Counted from the stretch's first letter, positions 7,303 through 16,350 are shown. The stretch: DNA of 64,000 nt from an uncultured Bacteroidales bacterium (GCA_900316305.1 ONCM01000020.1:87178-151177), one strand, 5' to 3'. The notes: generated by a model not told the origin, from the sequence alone. Translations and numbers: made by a program.

Positions 7303-9051
7303 ATGTGGCGACAGCTCACAGAGTCTGAGATCAATTTGCTGACTCAGCAGAACAACAGTGCAGACGACTGGAAGAAAATTTCAGTCGTCGGCACTTTTTC
7401 TGTTTTAGGCATTCACCACTGTCACTTTGCAGGCAAAGTCGAGATTGAAGACAATGTGTTATTGTCCAATGTTTTACATATAGAGAACTACCATATCGGG
7501 GCGAACACTCGTATTTCCAATGTCGGCACGCTCACCTTTACGGAAGAGCGGTTCGCCTACCCGCTGGAACTCTGCAACGAGGATGGTCGTTTCACCGTCA
7601 CCGCCGTGCCGGGCATGAACAGCACGGACGTTTTCTGCGCCCTATACACCGGAAAACCAAATCTTTACGCCGATAACAAACCCGAAACGATGGGACACAT
7701 CGGCGACAACGTAACCATCGAAAACGTCACCACCATCCATAACACCCACATCGAATCAAACGCCATATTGTCAGGCTGTTGCGAAATCCGACACGCCTAC
7801 ATAGATTCCACTGCGGAAGAGCCCACCCACATCGGTGCCGGAGTCATCCTCCGCAACGCCATCGTGCACAAGGGGGCAAACCTCGACTCCCGCGCCTACC
7901 TCTCGGACGTGCTTGTCGGGCAGCAGGTTAGTATCGCCGAAGGAGCGCGTGTCTATCAGTCGGCCATCGGCGACAACAGCCACATCTCTGGCTGCGAACT
8001 CGGGCACTCGTTCCTCTACCCCTGCCACGAGCAGCATCACAGCAGCTCGTTCCTGATCGCCGCGCACATCCAAGGACAGAGCAACATCGCTTCCGGCGCG
8101 ACCCTCGGCTCCAACCATAACGGTCGCAAGAACGACGTTGACTTGACGGCCGGGCGTGGTTTCTGGCCCGGACTTTGCTCCTCGTTAGCATTCCCCTGCT
8201 CCTTCGCTCCTTACACCCTCATTGCCAAAGGAGCTTATCCGCGACCGCTGCACATTCCGTTCGCTTTCTCCCTGATTAACAACAATGTACAGGAGAATTG
8301 TTTGGAGATCATGCCCGCTTTTTGGTGGATGCACAACGCCTACGCGATGATGCGCAACGAATGGAAGTACCAGAATCGCGACAAACGCAAAAAGCATACG
8401 CAATACTATGACTACAAGCCACTTGCACCTGACACAATACATATTGTAATGGAAAACCACCGGCTGCTGACCCGCCATCTCGCGGGCGAGGCTGAGCTCC
8501 CGAAAATGGAGATGTCGAACCGGCCGGTCAAGATACTGAAAGAGAAGGAGGTCGTCGCCGCCTACCGTGAAATGATGCTCTGCTACGTCTTGGCTGAAGG
8601 CGTTTTCAACAATAAGCCTGAAACCTTAGTAGAAAATTTTGAAAGCACTGATATACAATGGATTAATGCAGGCGGAAACGTATTGACGACAGAACAATGG
8701 CAGAAAATCTGCAATACTACTTCATTGAAAGAGAGCCATGAATTGCAACTGGAATATGTGGATGAGAACTTCTCTTTCGTTCACTTACAAGATGCCGTCA
8801 GCATTATGACTTACCTCTGCAATGGCGAGGTCACCGTGCCGCGCATCCTGTCTCTTTGCCGGGAAGCCATCGACGCGCAAATCCGTTTCTATGAGCGGGT
8901 TATCGCAGAGCGAAAGAAAGACCTGACCTCCGAATTCCGCCAGACAAACCCGATGTTCCCATACAAGACCAAAGATGCGATGGACGACAACATCTGCCAA
9001 AAGGCGGCAGCACATATAAATGATTATCAACAGCTACTAGCCAAAAGCTAA
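7303..9051 (+). CDS. DUF4954 left-handed beta-helix protein
   Basis: A 582-residue protein whose N-terminal 280 residues are hexapeptide-like repeats (VEIEDNVLLSNV, IGANTRISNVG, IGAGVILRNAIVHKG, ISGCELGHS), the left-handed parallel beta-helix of acyl- and nucleotidyl-sugar transferases. The remaining 300 residues are helical. This architecture matches DUF4954, a Bacteroidetes family often described as UDP-GlcNAc acyltransferase-like; the substrate is unknown. The last codons and the TAA stop lie within a GCCAAAA heptamer array. The nucleotide-sugar dehydrogenase gene follows 31 bp later, so a role in cell-envelope sugar metabolism is plausible. Confidence 0.85.
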   Translation: MWRQLTESEINLLTQQNNSADDWKKISVVGTFSVLGIHHCHFAGKVEIEDNVLLSNVLHIENYHIGANTRISNVGTLTFTEERFAYPLELCNEDGRFTVTAVPGMNSTDVFCALYTGKPNLYADNKPETMGHIGDNVTIENVTTIHNTHIESNAILSGCCEIRHAYIDSTAEEPTHIGAGVILRNAIVHKGANLDSRAYLSDVLVGQQVSIAEGARVYQSAIGDNSHISGCELGHSFLYPCHEQHHSSSFLIAAHIQGQSNIASGATLGSNHNGRKNDVDLTAGRGFWPGLCSSLAFPCSFAPYTLIAKGAYPRPLHIPFAFSLINNNVQENCLEIMPAFWWMHNAYAMMRNEWKYQNRDKRKKHTQYYDYKPLAPDTIHIVMENHRLLTRHLAGEAELPKMEMSNRPVKILKEKEVVAAYREMMLCYVLAEGVFNNKPETLVENFESTDIQWINAGGNVLTTEQWQKICNTTSLKESHELQLEYVDENFSFVHLQDAVSIMTYLCNGEVTVPRILSLCREAIDAQIRFYERVIAERKKDLTSEFRQTNPMFPYKTKDAMDDNICQKAAAHINDYQQLLAKS

Positions 9052-9070
9052 AAGCCAAAAGCCAAAAGCC
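9040..9070 (+). repeat. Heptamer tandem array (GCCAAAA)n at a stop codon
   Basis: Units GCCAAAA, GCTAAAA, GCCAAAA, GCCAAAA and a partial unit. The TAA inside the second unit is the stop codon of the DUF4954 gene. Confidence 0.85.
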
Positions 9071-9082
9071 AATAATAAAATT

Positions 9083-10378
9083 ATGACCATATACGAAGAA
9101 ATTCTCAGCAAAAATGCCAAAATCGGTGTCATCGGTTTGGGCTATGTCGGACTCCCCTTGGCGATGGCCTTCGCACACAAGGCATCTGTCATCGGCTTCG
9201 ACATCAACGAAGATCATCTCAACGTAATGCGCGGCGGCAAAGACCCGTGCAAAGAGTTGGACGACAGCGTTTTCGAAAATGCGGACATCCTGTTCACCTC
9301 ATCTCTGAAGGATCTTGCCGAGGCTAAGTTCTATATCGTGGCGGTGCCGACCCCCATCGACAAGAACAACAAACCCGACCTGAAGCCGCTGCTCGGTGCG
9401 ACCAAGTCTGTCGGCCAAGTGCTGAAGAAAGGTGACTATGTGGTCTATGAGTCAACCGTTTATCCCGGCTGTACAGAAGAAGACTGCGTCCCGTTGTTGG
9501 AGAAGCTCTCCGGTTTGAAGGCCGGTACGGATTTCAAGTTTGGCTATTCGCCCGAGCGCATCAACCCTGGTGAAAAAGTACACACGTTGGAGAAAACCGT
9601 CAAAATCGTCTCCGGCTGTGACGACGAATCGTTAGAGCAAATTGCGAAGACATACGAACTGGTCGTGGAACCGGGCGTACATCGTGCCCCGAGCGTCAAA
9701 GTGGCCGAAGCCGCCAAGATTATCGAGAATACCCAGCGTGATGTCAACATCGCCTTGATGAACGAGCTTTCCATCCTGTTCGGCAGAATGGGCATCAACA
9801 CCTACGATGTGCTGAAGGCCGCCGGCACCAAGTGGAACTTCATGAAGTTCTACCCTGGTCTGGTGGGCGGACACTGCATCGGCGTGGATCCCTACTATCT
9901 CGTGCACAAGGCCGCCGAGCTGAAATACCACACGCAGGTGATCTCCGCCGGTCGTTTCGTCAACGACTCCATGGGTGGCTATATCGCCAAGAATGTGGTC
10001 AAGAAGATCATCGCCTCCGGCAAGCCCGCCATGAACGCCCGTGTTCTAGTAATGGGACTCACCTTCAAGGAGAATGTGGCCGACATCCGCAACTCCAAGG
10101 TGGTCGATATTATTCACGAGTTACAGGATTTCGGCGTTTTCGTGGATGTGGTTGACCCGTTCGCTGATCCCGAAGAGGTCAAGAAATGCTACAATATCGA
10201 CCTGAAAACTCAACCCGAAGGTCCCTACAACGCCATCATCCTCGCTGTCGCGCACAACGAATACAAGAACCTGCCCGAAAACTATTTCCAGCAGATTTCC
10301 GATGGCAACGGTATCTTTGTTGACGTGAAAGGATTGTATCTCAGGAAGATCAATGAGATGACGTATTGGAGCCTGTAA
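9083..10378 (+). CDS. UDP-N-acetyl-D-galactosaminuronate-type nucleotide sugar dehydrogenase
   Basis: A 431-residue enzyme of the UDP-glucose/UDP-GlcNAc dehydrogenase superfamily, closest in layout to WbpO/TviB. It oxidises C6 of a UDP-HexNAc to the uronate with NAD+. Seen: the Rossmann motif GVIGLGYVGLPLAMAF, VAVPTPIDKNN, STVYPGCTE, SPERINPG, the catalytic Cys in VGGHCIGVDPYYL and the second-domain motif MGLTFKENVADIRNSK. The name follows the VGGHCIGVDPYYL pattern; exact substrate (GalNAc or GlcNAc) is inferred. It is 24 kb away from the polysaccharide locus but could supply it with a uronic acid. The TAA stop is followed at once by a TTAGCAG array. Confidence 0.9.
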   Translation: MTIYEEILSKNAKIGVIGLGYVGLPLAMAFAHKASVIGFDINEDHLNVMRGGKDPCKELDDSVFENADILFTSSLKDLAEAKFYIVAVPTPIDKNNKPDLKPLLGATKSVGQVLKKGDYVVYESTVYPGCTEEDCVPLLEKLSGLKAGTDFKFGYSPERINPGEKVHTLEKTVKIVSGCDDESLEQIAKTYELVVEPGVHRAPSVKVAEAAKIIENTQRDVNIALMNELSILFGRMGINTYDVLKAAGTKWNFMKFYPGLVGGHCIGVDPYYLVHKAAELKYHTQVISAGRFVNDSMGGYIAKNVVKKIIASGKPAMNARVLVMGLTFKENVADIRNSKVVDIIHELQDFGVFVDVVDPFADPEEVKKCYNIDLKTQPEGPYNAIILAVAHNEYKNLPENYFQQISDGNGIFVDVKGLYLRKINEMTYWSL

Positions 10379-10420
10379 TTAGTTAGCAGTTAACAGTTAG
10401 CAGTTAGCAGTTAGTAGTTA
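10376..10420 (+). repeat. Heptamer tandem array (AGTTAGC)n at a stop codon
   Basis: Six imperfect AGTTAGC/AGTTAAC units begin at the TAA of the dehydrogenase gene and fill the gap to the next gene. Confidence 0.85.
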
Positions 10421-10431
10421 CCTGAAACTTC

Positions 10432-11070
10432 ATGGCAGACAATTACATAGAGAATAAATTCGACGAGTACAACAGCAAAAAGAAGGTGGTCTATAAATCC
10501 GCCGGGAGATCGTTGGACCAGCTGTTGAGAGCGAACCGCAGTTATCGCGGGTATGATCCGGCGTACAAAGTATCTAAATCGGTTCTGGAAAAACTGGTGG
10601 CAGTTAACACGCTACTGCCCTCGGCGAAGAACCAGCAGGCATTACGTTTCAAACTGGTCACCGAAGAGACCGGTGCTGATATTGTGTTGGATAACATCAA
10701 ATTAGGTGGGATGCTGCCGGAGTTACACCTGCCGTTTGCCGGTACCGAGCCGAAAGCGTTCATTATTATTTGCAGCACAGCTCCGGAGAGCAAGATGCTA
10801 CACGTCGATGTGGGGATTGCCGCGCAAAGTATGTTGCTGAAAGCCGTCGAACTAGGCTATAACGGGCTGATTATCGGTGCGTTCAACGCAAAAAAAATCG
10901 AAGAGGCTTTTGCACTTCCCTACCCGCCCGTCTTGATCCTCGCTATCGGAAAAGGCAACGAAAAAATTGAGCTGAAAGAGATTTCAGCGGACGAAAGCCA
11001 TGCCTATTATCGTGAAAACGGGACACATATCGTGCCGAAAGTGAAATGGGAGGAACTTATAATTAGTTAG
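10432..11070 (+). CDS. Nitroreductase family protein
   Basis: A 212-residue FMN-binding nitroreductase-fold protein. Visible family features: LLRANRSYRGYDP near residues 28-40 (the Arg-Ser-x-Arg FMN-phosphate site), LLPSAKNQQALRFK (Ser/Asn flavin contacts), HVDVGIAAQSMLLKAVELGY and GLIIGAFNAKKIEEAF. Such enzymes reduce nitro, quinone or enone compounds with NAD(P)H; the natural substrate cannot be told. The final residues IIS and the TAG stop are encoded by the first unit of an AGTTAGC array, so the array has replaced or created the gene's end. It lies in line with the dehydrogenase gene. Confidence 0.85.
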   Translation: MADNYIENKFDEYNSKKKVVYKSAGRSLDQLLRANRSYRGYDPAYKVSKSVLEKLVAVNTLLPSAKNQQALRFKLVTEETGADIVLDNIKLGGMLPELHLPFAGTEPKAFIIICSTAPESKMLHVDVGIAAQSMLLKAVELGYNGLIIGAFNAKKIEEAFALPYPPVLILAIGKGNEKIELKEISADESHAYYRENGTHIVPKVKWEELIIS

Positions 11071-11116
11071 CAGTTAGCAGTTAGCAGTTAGCAGTTAGCA
11101 GTTAGTAGTTAGCAGT
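11063..11116 (+). repeat. Heptamer tandem array (AGTTAGC)n at a stop codon
   Basis: Seven or more units, of which the first contains the nitroreductase TAG stop (11068-11070). Confidence 0.88.
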
Positions 11117-11171
11117 TGGTGGACGGACTTATTTCCTTATTATCAATATTCTCGTAACTCGCAATCTTAAC

Positions 11172-11270
11172 CTTGTAAACTTGTAAACTTGTAAGCTTGT
11201 AAACTTGTAAGCTTGTAAACTCGTAAGCTTGTAAACTCGTAAGCTTGTAAGCTTGTAAACCTGTAAACTT
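11172..11270 (-). repeat. Octamer tandem array (CTTGTAAA)n
   Basis: About twelve 8-bp units (CTTGTAAA / CTTGTAAG / CTCGTAAA) abut the stop codon of the 2-hydroxyacid dehydrogenase gene. The 7-mer and 8-mer arrays face each other in the gap between two convergent genes. Confidence 0.88.
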
Positions 11271-12196
11271 TAACGGATACACTCCAAATTTCCCAATATA
11301 ATATCAATCCGGATATCGAAGGCTTCGCGGGTGGCGTAGCCGACGTGCGGGACGAGCACGCAGTTAGGTGCATTCAACAGCGGATGATTTTCCGGAAGCG
11401 GAGGTTCCTTTTCATAAACATCGATGCCCGCGCCGGCGATTTTGCCATCACGGAGGCATTCTGCCAAGGCATCCATATCCACCACATTTCCCCGGGCAGT
11501 GTTGATCAGAATAGCCGTAGGTTTGCACACAGCCAACAATTCCCTGCTAATCAGATGATTTGTTTCTGCGGTCAGCGGAACATGGAGGGAAATGATGTCG
11601 CTGGTGCGCATCAACTCTTCCAAACTCACATATGGGATTCCCATAGCGACCACCTCAGGTTTTTGAGTTCTGCTCCAAGCAATCACCTTGCAGCCAAACG
11701 CCTGCAACAGCTGCGCCGTGCGAATACCGATAGCACCTGTGCCGACGATTCCGACCGTCTTGCCATGAAGCTCACGACCCAGAAAAGCACCGCGTACACC
11801 GCCTTGGCGAATAGAGCCATCCAAGAACGTTATCTTACGATATACGTCAATCATCAGTCCTACAGCCAATTCAGCCACAGCCTCAGTCGCGTAACCTGAA
11901 GCGTTCTTAACCTGAATGCCATGTTCTTGACAATAAGCCATATCAATATGGTCAAGTCCCGTAAAGGCCACATTCAGAAACTGCAGTTTCGGGCACTGGG
12001 AGAGCACCTCTTCACGCACGGGGATGTTGGAGATCATCACGACCTCGGCATCCCGCATCCGTTCTATCAAGGTGGCGGCATCTTCTTTACGGTCGCCATA
12101 CCACACAAACTCATGCCCTTTGAGGGCCAATTCTTGTCTGATTTCCTGAGCTCTGGACTCGGAAATACCTATCGGTTCAACCGCTACAATCTTCAT
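11270..12196 (-). CDS. D-2-hydroxyacid dehydrogenase (NAD-dependent)
   Basis: A 308-residue member of the D-isomer-specific 2-hydroxyacid dehydrogenase family. The NAD-binding motif is GKTVGIVGTGAIGIRTAQLL, followed by INTARGNVVDMDAL with the catalytic Arg, AGAGIDVYEKEPPLP with the catalytic Glu, and VLVPHVGYAT with the catalytic His. Members reduce or oxidise glyoxylate, hydroxypyruvate, lactate or phosphoglycerate; the short C-terminus rules out the ACT-containing phosphoglycerate dehydrogenases, but the substrate is unknown. It starts 12 bp after the Omp28 gene and is probably cotranscribed with it. An octamer array begins at its stop. Confidence 0.88.
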   Translation of the reverse strand: MKIVAVEPIGISESRAQEIRQELALKGHEFVWYGDRKEDAATLIERMRDAEVVMISNIPVREEVLSQCPKLQFLNVAFTGLDHIDMAYCQEHGIQVKNASGYATEAVAELAVGLMIDVYRKITFLDGSIRQGGVRGAFLGRELHGKTVGIVGTGAIGIRTAQLLQAFGCKVIAWSRTQKPEVVAMGIPYVSLEELMRTSDIISLHVPLTAETNHLISRELLAVCKPTAILINTARGNVVDMDALAECLRDGKIAGAGIDVYEKEPPLPENHPLLNAPNCVLVPHVGYATREAFDIRIDIILGNLECIR

Positions 12197-12208
12197 ATAC
12201 TCAAAAAA

Positions 12209-13069
12209 TTATCTGGAAATAACAGGTAACGTCTCGGCTTGCAATACCTCATGCAATTCATAGTCATAAAGGACCGCCACCACAGAGCAATTCCCAGGTA
12301 CCCAATCGGTGTTCGACATATCCAACGTAGAAGCATAAACACAGCTGCTGCCCGGTTCAAGTACAGCCCCGCCGTTCAACTGCATACCCATAGGTTGTTG
12401 GTTGAAGGTCGCACGGAGAACATGGTTATGTACGTAATCCTCAATATTTTCCGTACCGTTCTTTTGAGGCTTCACGACCCCGTCTTCAATAAGGAAAAGA
12501 ATCAGATTATATGGCACATTGCTACGTTTCAATGCGGTAACTTTGACATTGGCTTTCACCGTTTGAAGCTCCGGATCATATTCATTTATCAATTGGAGGG
12601 CAGCACTAACCTCACGACTCTGGTTGCGAAGGACATTGGCCCATTCGTCACGCTGCCAGCCACCCAACTCATAACCCCGATTGATAATGGCAGATGGGAT
12701 GGCATCAATATTAAAGTACTCACCCAGTGTATTGCCTTCCGCAGTACGGAAATCATAGGTGTAGAGCCCGCTGCTTTGCGGTTTGGCCAGCGTACCGTAA
12801 TGGATGCCCACGACCACCAGCGTGTCACCGTACTGATTCTTCAGCTGCTCAATGACCTCATGACCGGCAGGACAGTTGACACAACGGTGTCCAGTAAATT
12901 CCTCCATATACAGTTTCCGATAGACTTTTGATTCGTCCAACGGCGGGAACTCCACCGTAACATCTTCATCAAATTGCATGTAATAATAGGGTGGTTCTAT
13001 TTTGTCACAACTGCTCAGCAAGACAACGATGCCAAACAATACTGGCAATAAGGCTCTTAGCTTTTTCAT
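12209..13069 (-). CDS. Omp28-related outer membrane lipoprotein
   Basis: A 286-residue lipoprotein with a signal peptide (MKKLRALLPVLFGIVVLL, then SSC). The mature part has EEFTGHRCVNCPAGHEVIE, a thioredoxin-fold-like CxxC segment, and later SAIINRGYE with the cis-Pro-type loop. This matches the Omp28/thioredoxin-like outer membrane family of Porphyromonas and Bacteroides. Start chosen at 13069 because a -7 box (TATTTTTG, complement of 13090-13097) lies just upstream, so the longer frame from 13111 would begin before the promoter. It is followed by the hydroxyacid dehydrogenase. Confidence 0.85.
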   Translation of the reverse strand: MKKLRALLPVLFGIVVLLSSCDKIEPPYYYMQFDEDVTVEFPPLDESKVYRKLYMEEFTGHRCVNCPAGHEVIEQLKNQYGDTLVVVGIHYGTLAKPQSSGLYTYDFRTAEGNTLGEYFNIDAIPSAIINRGYELGGWQRDEWANVLRNQSREVSAALQLINEYDPELQTVKANVKVTALKRSNVPYNLILFLIEDGVVKPQKNGTENIEDYVHNHVLRATFNQQPMGMQLNGGAVLEPGSSCVYASTLDMSNTDWVPGNCSVVAVLYDYELHEVLQAETLPVISR

Positions 13070-13089
13070 TATATTGGATTTTGAACGGG

Positions 13090-13097
13090 CAAAAATA
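13090..13097 (-). promoter_or_regulatory. -7 box of the Omp28 gene
   Basis: TATTTTTG on the minus strand with start of transcription expected near 13083, about 14 nt before the ATG at 13069. It overlaps the end of the BatD gene region and gives Omp28 its own promoter. Confidence 0.65.
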
Positions 13098-13107
13098 CAA
13101 AAAAGAT

Positions 13108-14493
13108 TCATATTTTATAAACTTTGCCTTGTGGCTTGTCTGTTTTTTCTTCTTCTTTCGGCGATTGCTGACGGCCCGGCTTCACGTCTAAGCGGAAATC
13201 TTGCGATATGATGGTTTTATAATTTTCCATTTCATCATCATAGTATATAAATTGAGCTCCAGGTATGAAATATTCGCCTTCGGAGCGCGGAATCAGCGTA
13301 AACTGGAACGTCTTGGAGCCGCTCACCAGATTGCCCTTCGCGCTGATGCGCTGACTGACCCGTGGATAGGTGATATCGCAATCGGATGGGAATTCTATGT
13401 TCAGATCCTTAGCCTCTATATGATGGAGATTGCCGTTGCCCGAGACGGTCACCGTAAGTGTAACCGAATGATTGGCACTGACTTCCGTTTTGCTTATGGA
13501 GGCCGAAATATCGAAATGGCCCACAATCTCGGTTTTTCCGTCGTTACGAGCGCCCGGGAGTGGTTTCACCTTGAGAGACAGCTCATTAGACGTCAGATGA
13601 AAATCCTTGGCACGGGTGGTCGTCATGGTGCCCCAGAAAGGATTGTTAACCACCGCCGGCACCCCGATGCGTACAATCAGATCGAGCTTGGGTATCGTCA
13701 CTTTGCCGGTTTTCAGCGGATAAGCCGCCGTCTGCATGATAGTGTAGACATGGTAGCTCACCCCTTTGATCGTCTCTGTGGATTCATCGCTGTAGTTCAG
13801 GTCCAAGCGGTCCAACCAGAGGGCATCAGTGGCTGCATAGTTGGCGCGTGCAATCTCGTAGCCGCGGATGTCTTGCTTGATGAAAAGTTTGTGCGTGACC
13901 ACGACGGCCTCGCCCTGCCACGCCTCCGCTTGGGCAATCTCGGACTTCACGAAAATATCGTCCTTCTTGATCTCATCCTTGTATTCCACGCGCTCCGACT
14001 TGGACTTGGGCTGCTGGGAAGGCTGGTTATTGAAGGGGTTCAGATCCGGGAAGTCGAAATGGAAGAAGTTGGAAAAGCCGTCATCTTGGTTGTCTTGCTG
14101 TTTGGCAGCCGTTTTCACCACGCGGACCTCCACGGCGTTGCTGCGCAGCACCTTGCCATCCACAGAAACCGACACGCCGGGAATGGTAAACGTACCCTCC
14201 CGCTTGCACATAAGCACGTAAGTATAAGTGTATTGCGTGTTCTGTTCCGTATGACCGTTGGCAATGGAGATAGACGTGCTGGAGCCCATGCTCGGACCTC
14301 CCACAAACTCGAATTTGCCGAAGTCTGTCTCCAAAATCGTGCCCTTTTCCGAAGTGGTGACCGTATATTGAAATTGTTGGTTCACAATCACTTCCGCAGG
14401 TGCTTTCGCCACACACATCTCTTCGGTTTGGGCTTTCATTGTAATGGCGCCGAACAGGAACAGCGCGGTCAGAATCAGAATATTATGTCTCAT
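13108..14493 (-). CDS. BatD-family (aerotolerance) exported protein, short form
   Basis: A 461-residue protein with a signal peptide (MRHNILILTALFLFGAITM, then KAQ) and repeated immunoglobulin-like strands: FQYTVTTSEKGTILETDFGK, SYHVYTIMQTAAYPLKTGKV, VTVSGNGNLHHIEAKDLNIE and FQFTLIPRSEGEYFIPGAQF. These are hallmarks of BatD (oxygen tolerance protein). Usual BatD proteins are about 550-600 residues with a C-terminal membrane helix and cytoplasmic tail. This one stops after a Lys/Glu/Gln-rich linker with no helix, so it is a secreted/periplasmic short form. None of the usual partners (MoxR, BatA, BatB, BatC) is next to it. Confidence 0.85.
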   Translation of the reverse strand: MRHNILILTALFLFGAITMKAQTEEMCVAKAPAEVIVNQQFQYTVTTSEKGTILETDFGKFEFVGGPSMGSSTSISIANGHTEQNTQYTYTYVLMCKREGTFTIPGVSVSVDGKVLRSNAVEVRVVKTAAKQQDNQDDGFSNFFHFDFPDLNPFNNQPSQQPKSKSERVEYKDEIKKDDIFVKSEIAQAEAWQGEAVVVTHKLFIKQDIRGYEIARANYAATDALWLDRLDLNYSDESTETIKGVSYHVYTIMQTAAYPLKTGKVTIPKLDLIVRIGVPAVVNNPFWGTMTTTRAKDFHLTSNELSLKVKPLPGARNDGKTEIVGHFDISASISKTEVSANHSVTLTVTVSGNGNLHHIEAKDLNIEFPSDCDITYPRVSQRISAKGNLVSGSKTFQFTLIPRSEGEYFIPGAQFIYYDDEMENYKTIISQDFRLDVKPGRQQSPKEEEKTDKPQGKVYKI

Positions 14494-14568
14494 TTTCTAC
14501 AAATTTTTCGACGGCCATAACGCTCGAAAGCCGAAAATATTGTATGGGAAAGGAATCGGGGATTTTCG

Positions 14569-14576
14569 TATTTTTG
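14569..14576 (+). promoter_or_regulatory. -7 box of the nucleosidase gene
   Basis: TATTTTTG followed by CCGCG, 33 nt before the ATG at 14609. Confidence 0.65.
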
Positions 14577-14608
14577 CCGCGAAAAAATCACCAAACAAAG
14601 AAAGGAAT

Positions 14609-15187
14609 ATGAAAATCGCATTATTTGCAGCTGTAGAAGAAGAGGTTTTGAGCATGAAAGAGCAGGTCCACCTAACCGGCATCGGCCGGGAGAGCGCGAC
14701 TTCTTCGATGCTAAAGTTCATGCAACAACATCATAATGAAGATTTTACCATATTTAATATGGGAACAGCCGGTGCCCACTCTGCCCCGGTCGGAAGCCTG
14801 GTACGCATCACCGAGATTGTCTCTGGAGGTGCCGCATTTTTGGATCACCCGATGCTGACGGACACGCTCCCCGTTCCCACGCCCAAGGCTATTGACGGGA
14901 AGTTGTTCTCCTCCGACTGTTTCGTTTCTCATCACGTCTATTCCGCTGATTTTCTGAAAGATCTGACCACCAAGGCCGACTGTTTCGACATGGAATCGTC
15001 AGCCCTTTACAGCATCGCACGGCATTTCAACAAACCGTACGTCTCTTTCAAGATTGTCTCCGACCACTTGGACGTTGACCTCTCGGTCTGGCAGGAGCGC
15101 GTCCACAAACTCTCCCCCAACCTCTGCGACTTCGTCCGCCACACCCTTGACGAATTGAACAAAATCGAACCGGTTATTCTCCTATAG
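14609..15187 (+). CDS. Purine nucleoside phosphorylase/nucleosidase-like protein (MTAN fold)
   Basis: A 192-residue protein of the phosphorylase superfamily (PNP_UDP_1). Seen: MKIALFAAVEEEVLSM at the start, FNMGTAGAHS (the phosphate/ribose loop seen as NxGxAG in MTA/SAH nucleosidases), ITEIVSGGAAF, FDMESSALYSIARHF with the ribose-binding Met-Glu and SFKIVSDHLD with the catalytic-type Asp. It resembles 5'-methylthioadenosine/S-adenosylhomocysteine nucleosidase but is about 40 residues shorter than MtnN, so the substrate is uncertain. The start is placed at 14609 because the promoter at 14569 lies inside the longer frame. Confidence 0.75.
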   Translation: MKIALFAAVEEEVLSMKEQVHLTGIGRESATSSMLKFMQQHHNEDFTIFNMGTAGAHSAPVGSLVRITEIVSGGAAFLDHPMLTDTLPVPTPKAIDGKLFSSDCFVSHHVYSADFLKDLTTKADCFDMESSALYSIARHFNKPYVSFKIVSDHLDVDLSVWQERVHKLSPNLCDFVRHTLDELNKIEPVILL

Positions 15188-15190
15188 ACA

Positions 15191-15270
15191 TCTTCCTTGA
15201 GCAGCCTCGAAGAGGCAAGACGCGCAGAGCGCAAATAACCCCACACAAGGCGTTAGCCGCAGTGTGGGGC
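15191..15270. repeat. Dispersed palindromic repeat (CCCCACAC...GTGTGGGG), copy 1
   Basis: Two nested inverted repeats: CAGCCTCGAAGAGGC and CCCCACACAAGGC...GCAGTGTGGGG, with CGCGCAGAGCGC between. The reverse-complement element lies at 26631-26710, near 80% identical. It fills the gap before the agmatinase gene. Confidence 0.75.
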
Positions 15271-15291
15271 AACCACAAAAATAAAGACATC

Positions 15292-16158
15292 ATGACAGTA
15301 AAAAGAATGCCCCACTTCCTGGATATGGACGATGAACGGCTCTACGAGCTGGACAACGCTCGTTATGTAATCTTAGGTGTGCCTTACGACGGCACGAGCA
15401 CATTCGTGAAAGGCGCCGACAAAGGGCCGCAAGCCATCTTGGACGCGTCCGACAGTCTGGAGCTTTATGACATTCAATATCAATACGAAGGGTGGCTCGC
15501 TGGCATCCACACCGACCATCACGACTACGACCTGCAAACGCCGGAGACCATGGTGGATTCGGTCTATCGTCGCATGAAGCACTTCATGGAAATGGGCAAG
15601 CGCCCCATCCTGCTGGGAGGCGAGCACTCTGTATCGGTCGGGGCAATCCGGGCGATGGCAGAGTCCTATCCGGATCTCACCGTGTTGCAAATTGATGCGC
15701 ACGCGGACCTGCGCGACAGCTACCACGATTCACCGTACAACCACGCCTGCGTGATGCGTCGAGCCCAAGAAGTTGCCAAAGTGGTACAGATCGGCATCCG
15801 CAACGTCTGCTCCGAGGAGCTTCCGAACGTAGTTCCTGAAAACATCTTCTATGCTCACCTAATCCACAATCGCGAAGATTGGATGGAGAAGGCGCTCGGG
15901 CGGCTTTCTGACAATATATATATAACTGTGGATTTGGACGGTTTCGACCCGTCGATTCTGCCAGCCACCGGCACACCGCTGCCCGGCGGACTGCAATGGT
16001 ATCCCACCCTCGCTTTCTTGGAGAAAGTGTTTAAGAACAAAAACGTCGTCGGATTCGATGTCGTGGAATTATGCCCGCAAGAAGACAACAAAGTCTCGGA
16101 CGTGTTAGCCGCGACGCTAGTCTATAAGATGCTGACGATGTGGGAGATGAACAGATAA
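15292..16158 (+). CDS. speB: Agmatinase / ureohydrolase
   Basis: A 288-residue arginase-family enzyme that should split agmatine to putrescine and urea. The binuclear manganese site is complete: LLGGEHSVSVG (His), QIDAHADLRDSYH (Asp-x-His-x-Asp) and VDLDGFDPSILPATGTP (Asp-x-x-x-Asp). The start is at 15292 (MTVKRMPHFLDMDDERLYEL). The upstream ATG at 15262 lies in a dispersed repeat. In Bacteroidetes agmatinase often follows arginine decarboxylase, which is not present here. A strong terminator follows, and the initiator tRNA is convergent. Confidence 0.88.
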   Translation: MTVKRMPHFLDMDDERLYELDNARYVILGVPYDGTSTFVKGADKGPQAILDASDSLELYDIQYQYEGWLAGIHTDHHDYDLQTPETMVDSVYRRMKHFMEMGKRPILLGGEHSVSVGAIRAMAESYPDLTVLQIDAHADLRDSYHDSPYNHACVMRRAQEVAKVVQIGIRNVCSEELPNVVPENIFYAHLIHNREDWMEKALGRLSDNIYITVDLDGFDPSILPATGTPLPGGLQWYPTLAFLEKVFKNKNVVGFDVVELCPQEDNKVSDVLAATLVYKMLTMWEMNR

Positions 16159-16165
16159 AAACAAC

Positions 16166-16190
16166 AAAGGCGCAGAATTCTGCGCCTTTT
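16166..16190. terminator. Bidirectional terminator
   Basis: A perfect 24-bp palindrome, AAGGCGCAGAATTCTGCGCC flanked by A and T runs, between agmatinase (+) and the initiator tRNA (-). It can work in both directions. Confidence 0.85.
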
Positions 16191-16197
16191 GATTTAG

Positions 16198-16269
<72 letters not shown>

Positions 16270-16350
16270 ATGTTTCAGGCCGCAAAAATACACATTTTTC
16301 GTATTCAACAGATAATTGTCGAAAAAAAATTTTTCATATCGTTTTTTTTG

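Noticed and set aside
13201-14520. Long plus-strand frame opposite BatD, and similar long frames opposite the M3 peptidase, Hdr, GatE and S1 genes
   Set aside because: They are shadows of high-GC third codon positions. Their products lack domains and the opposite strand has clear families.
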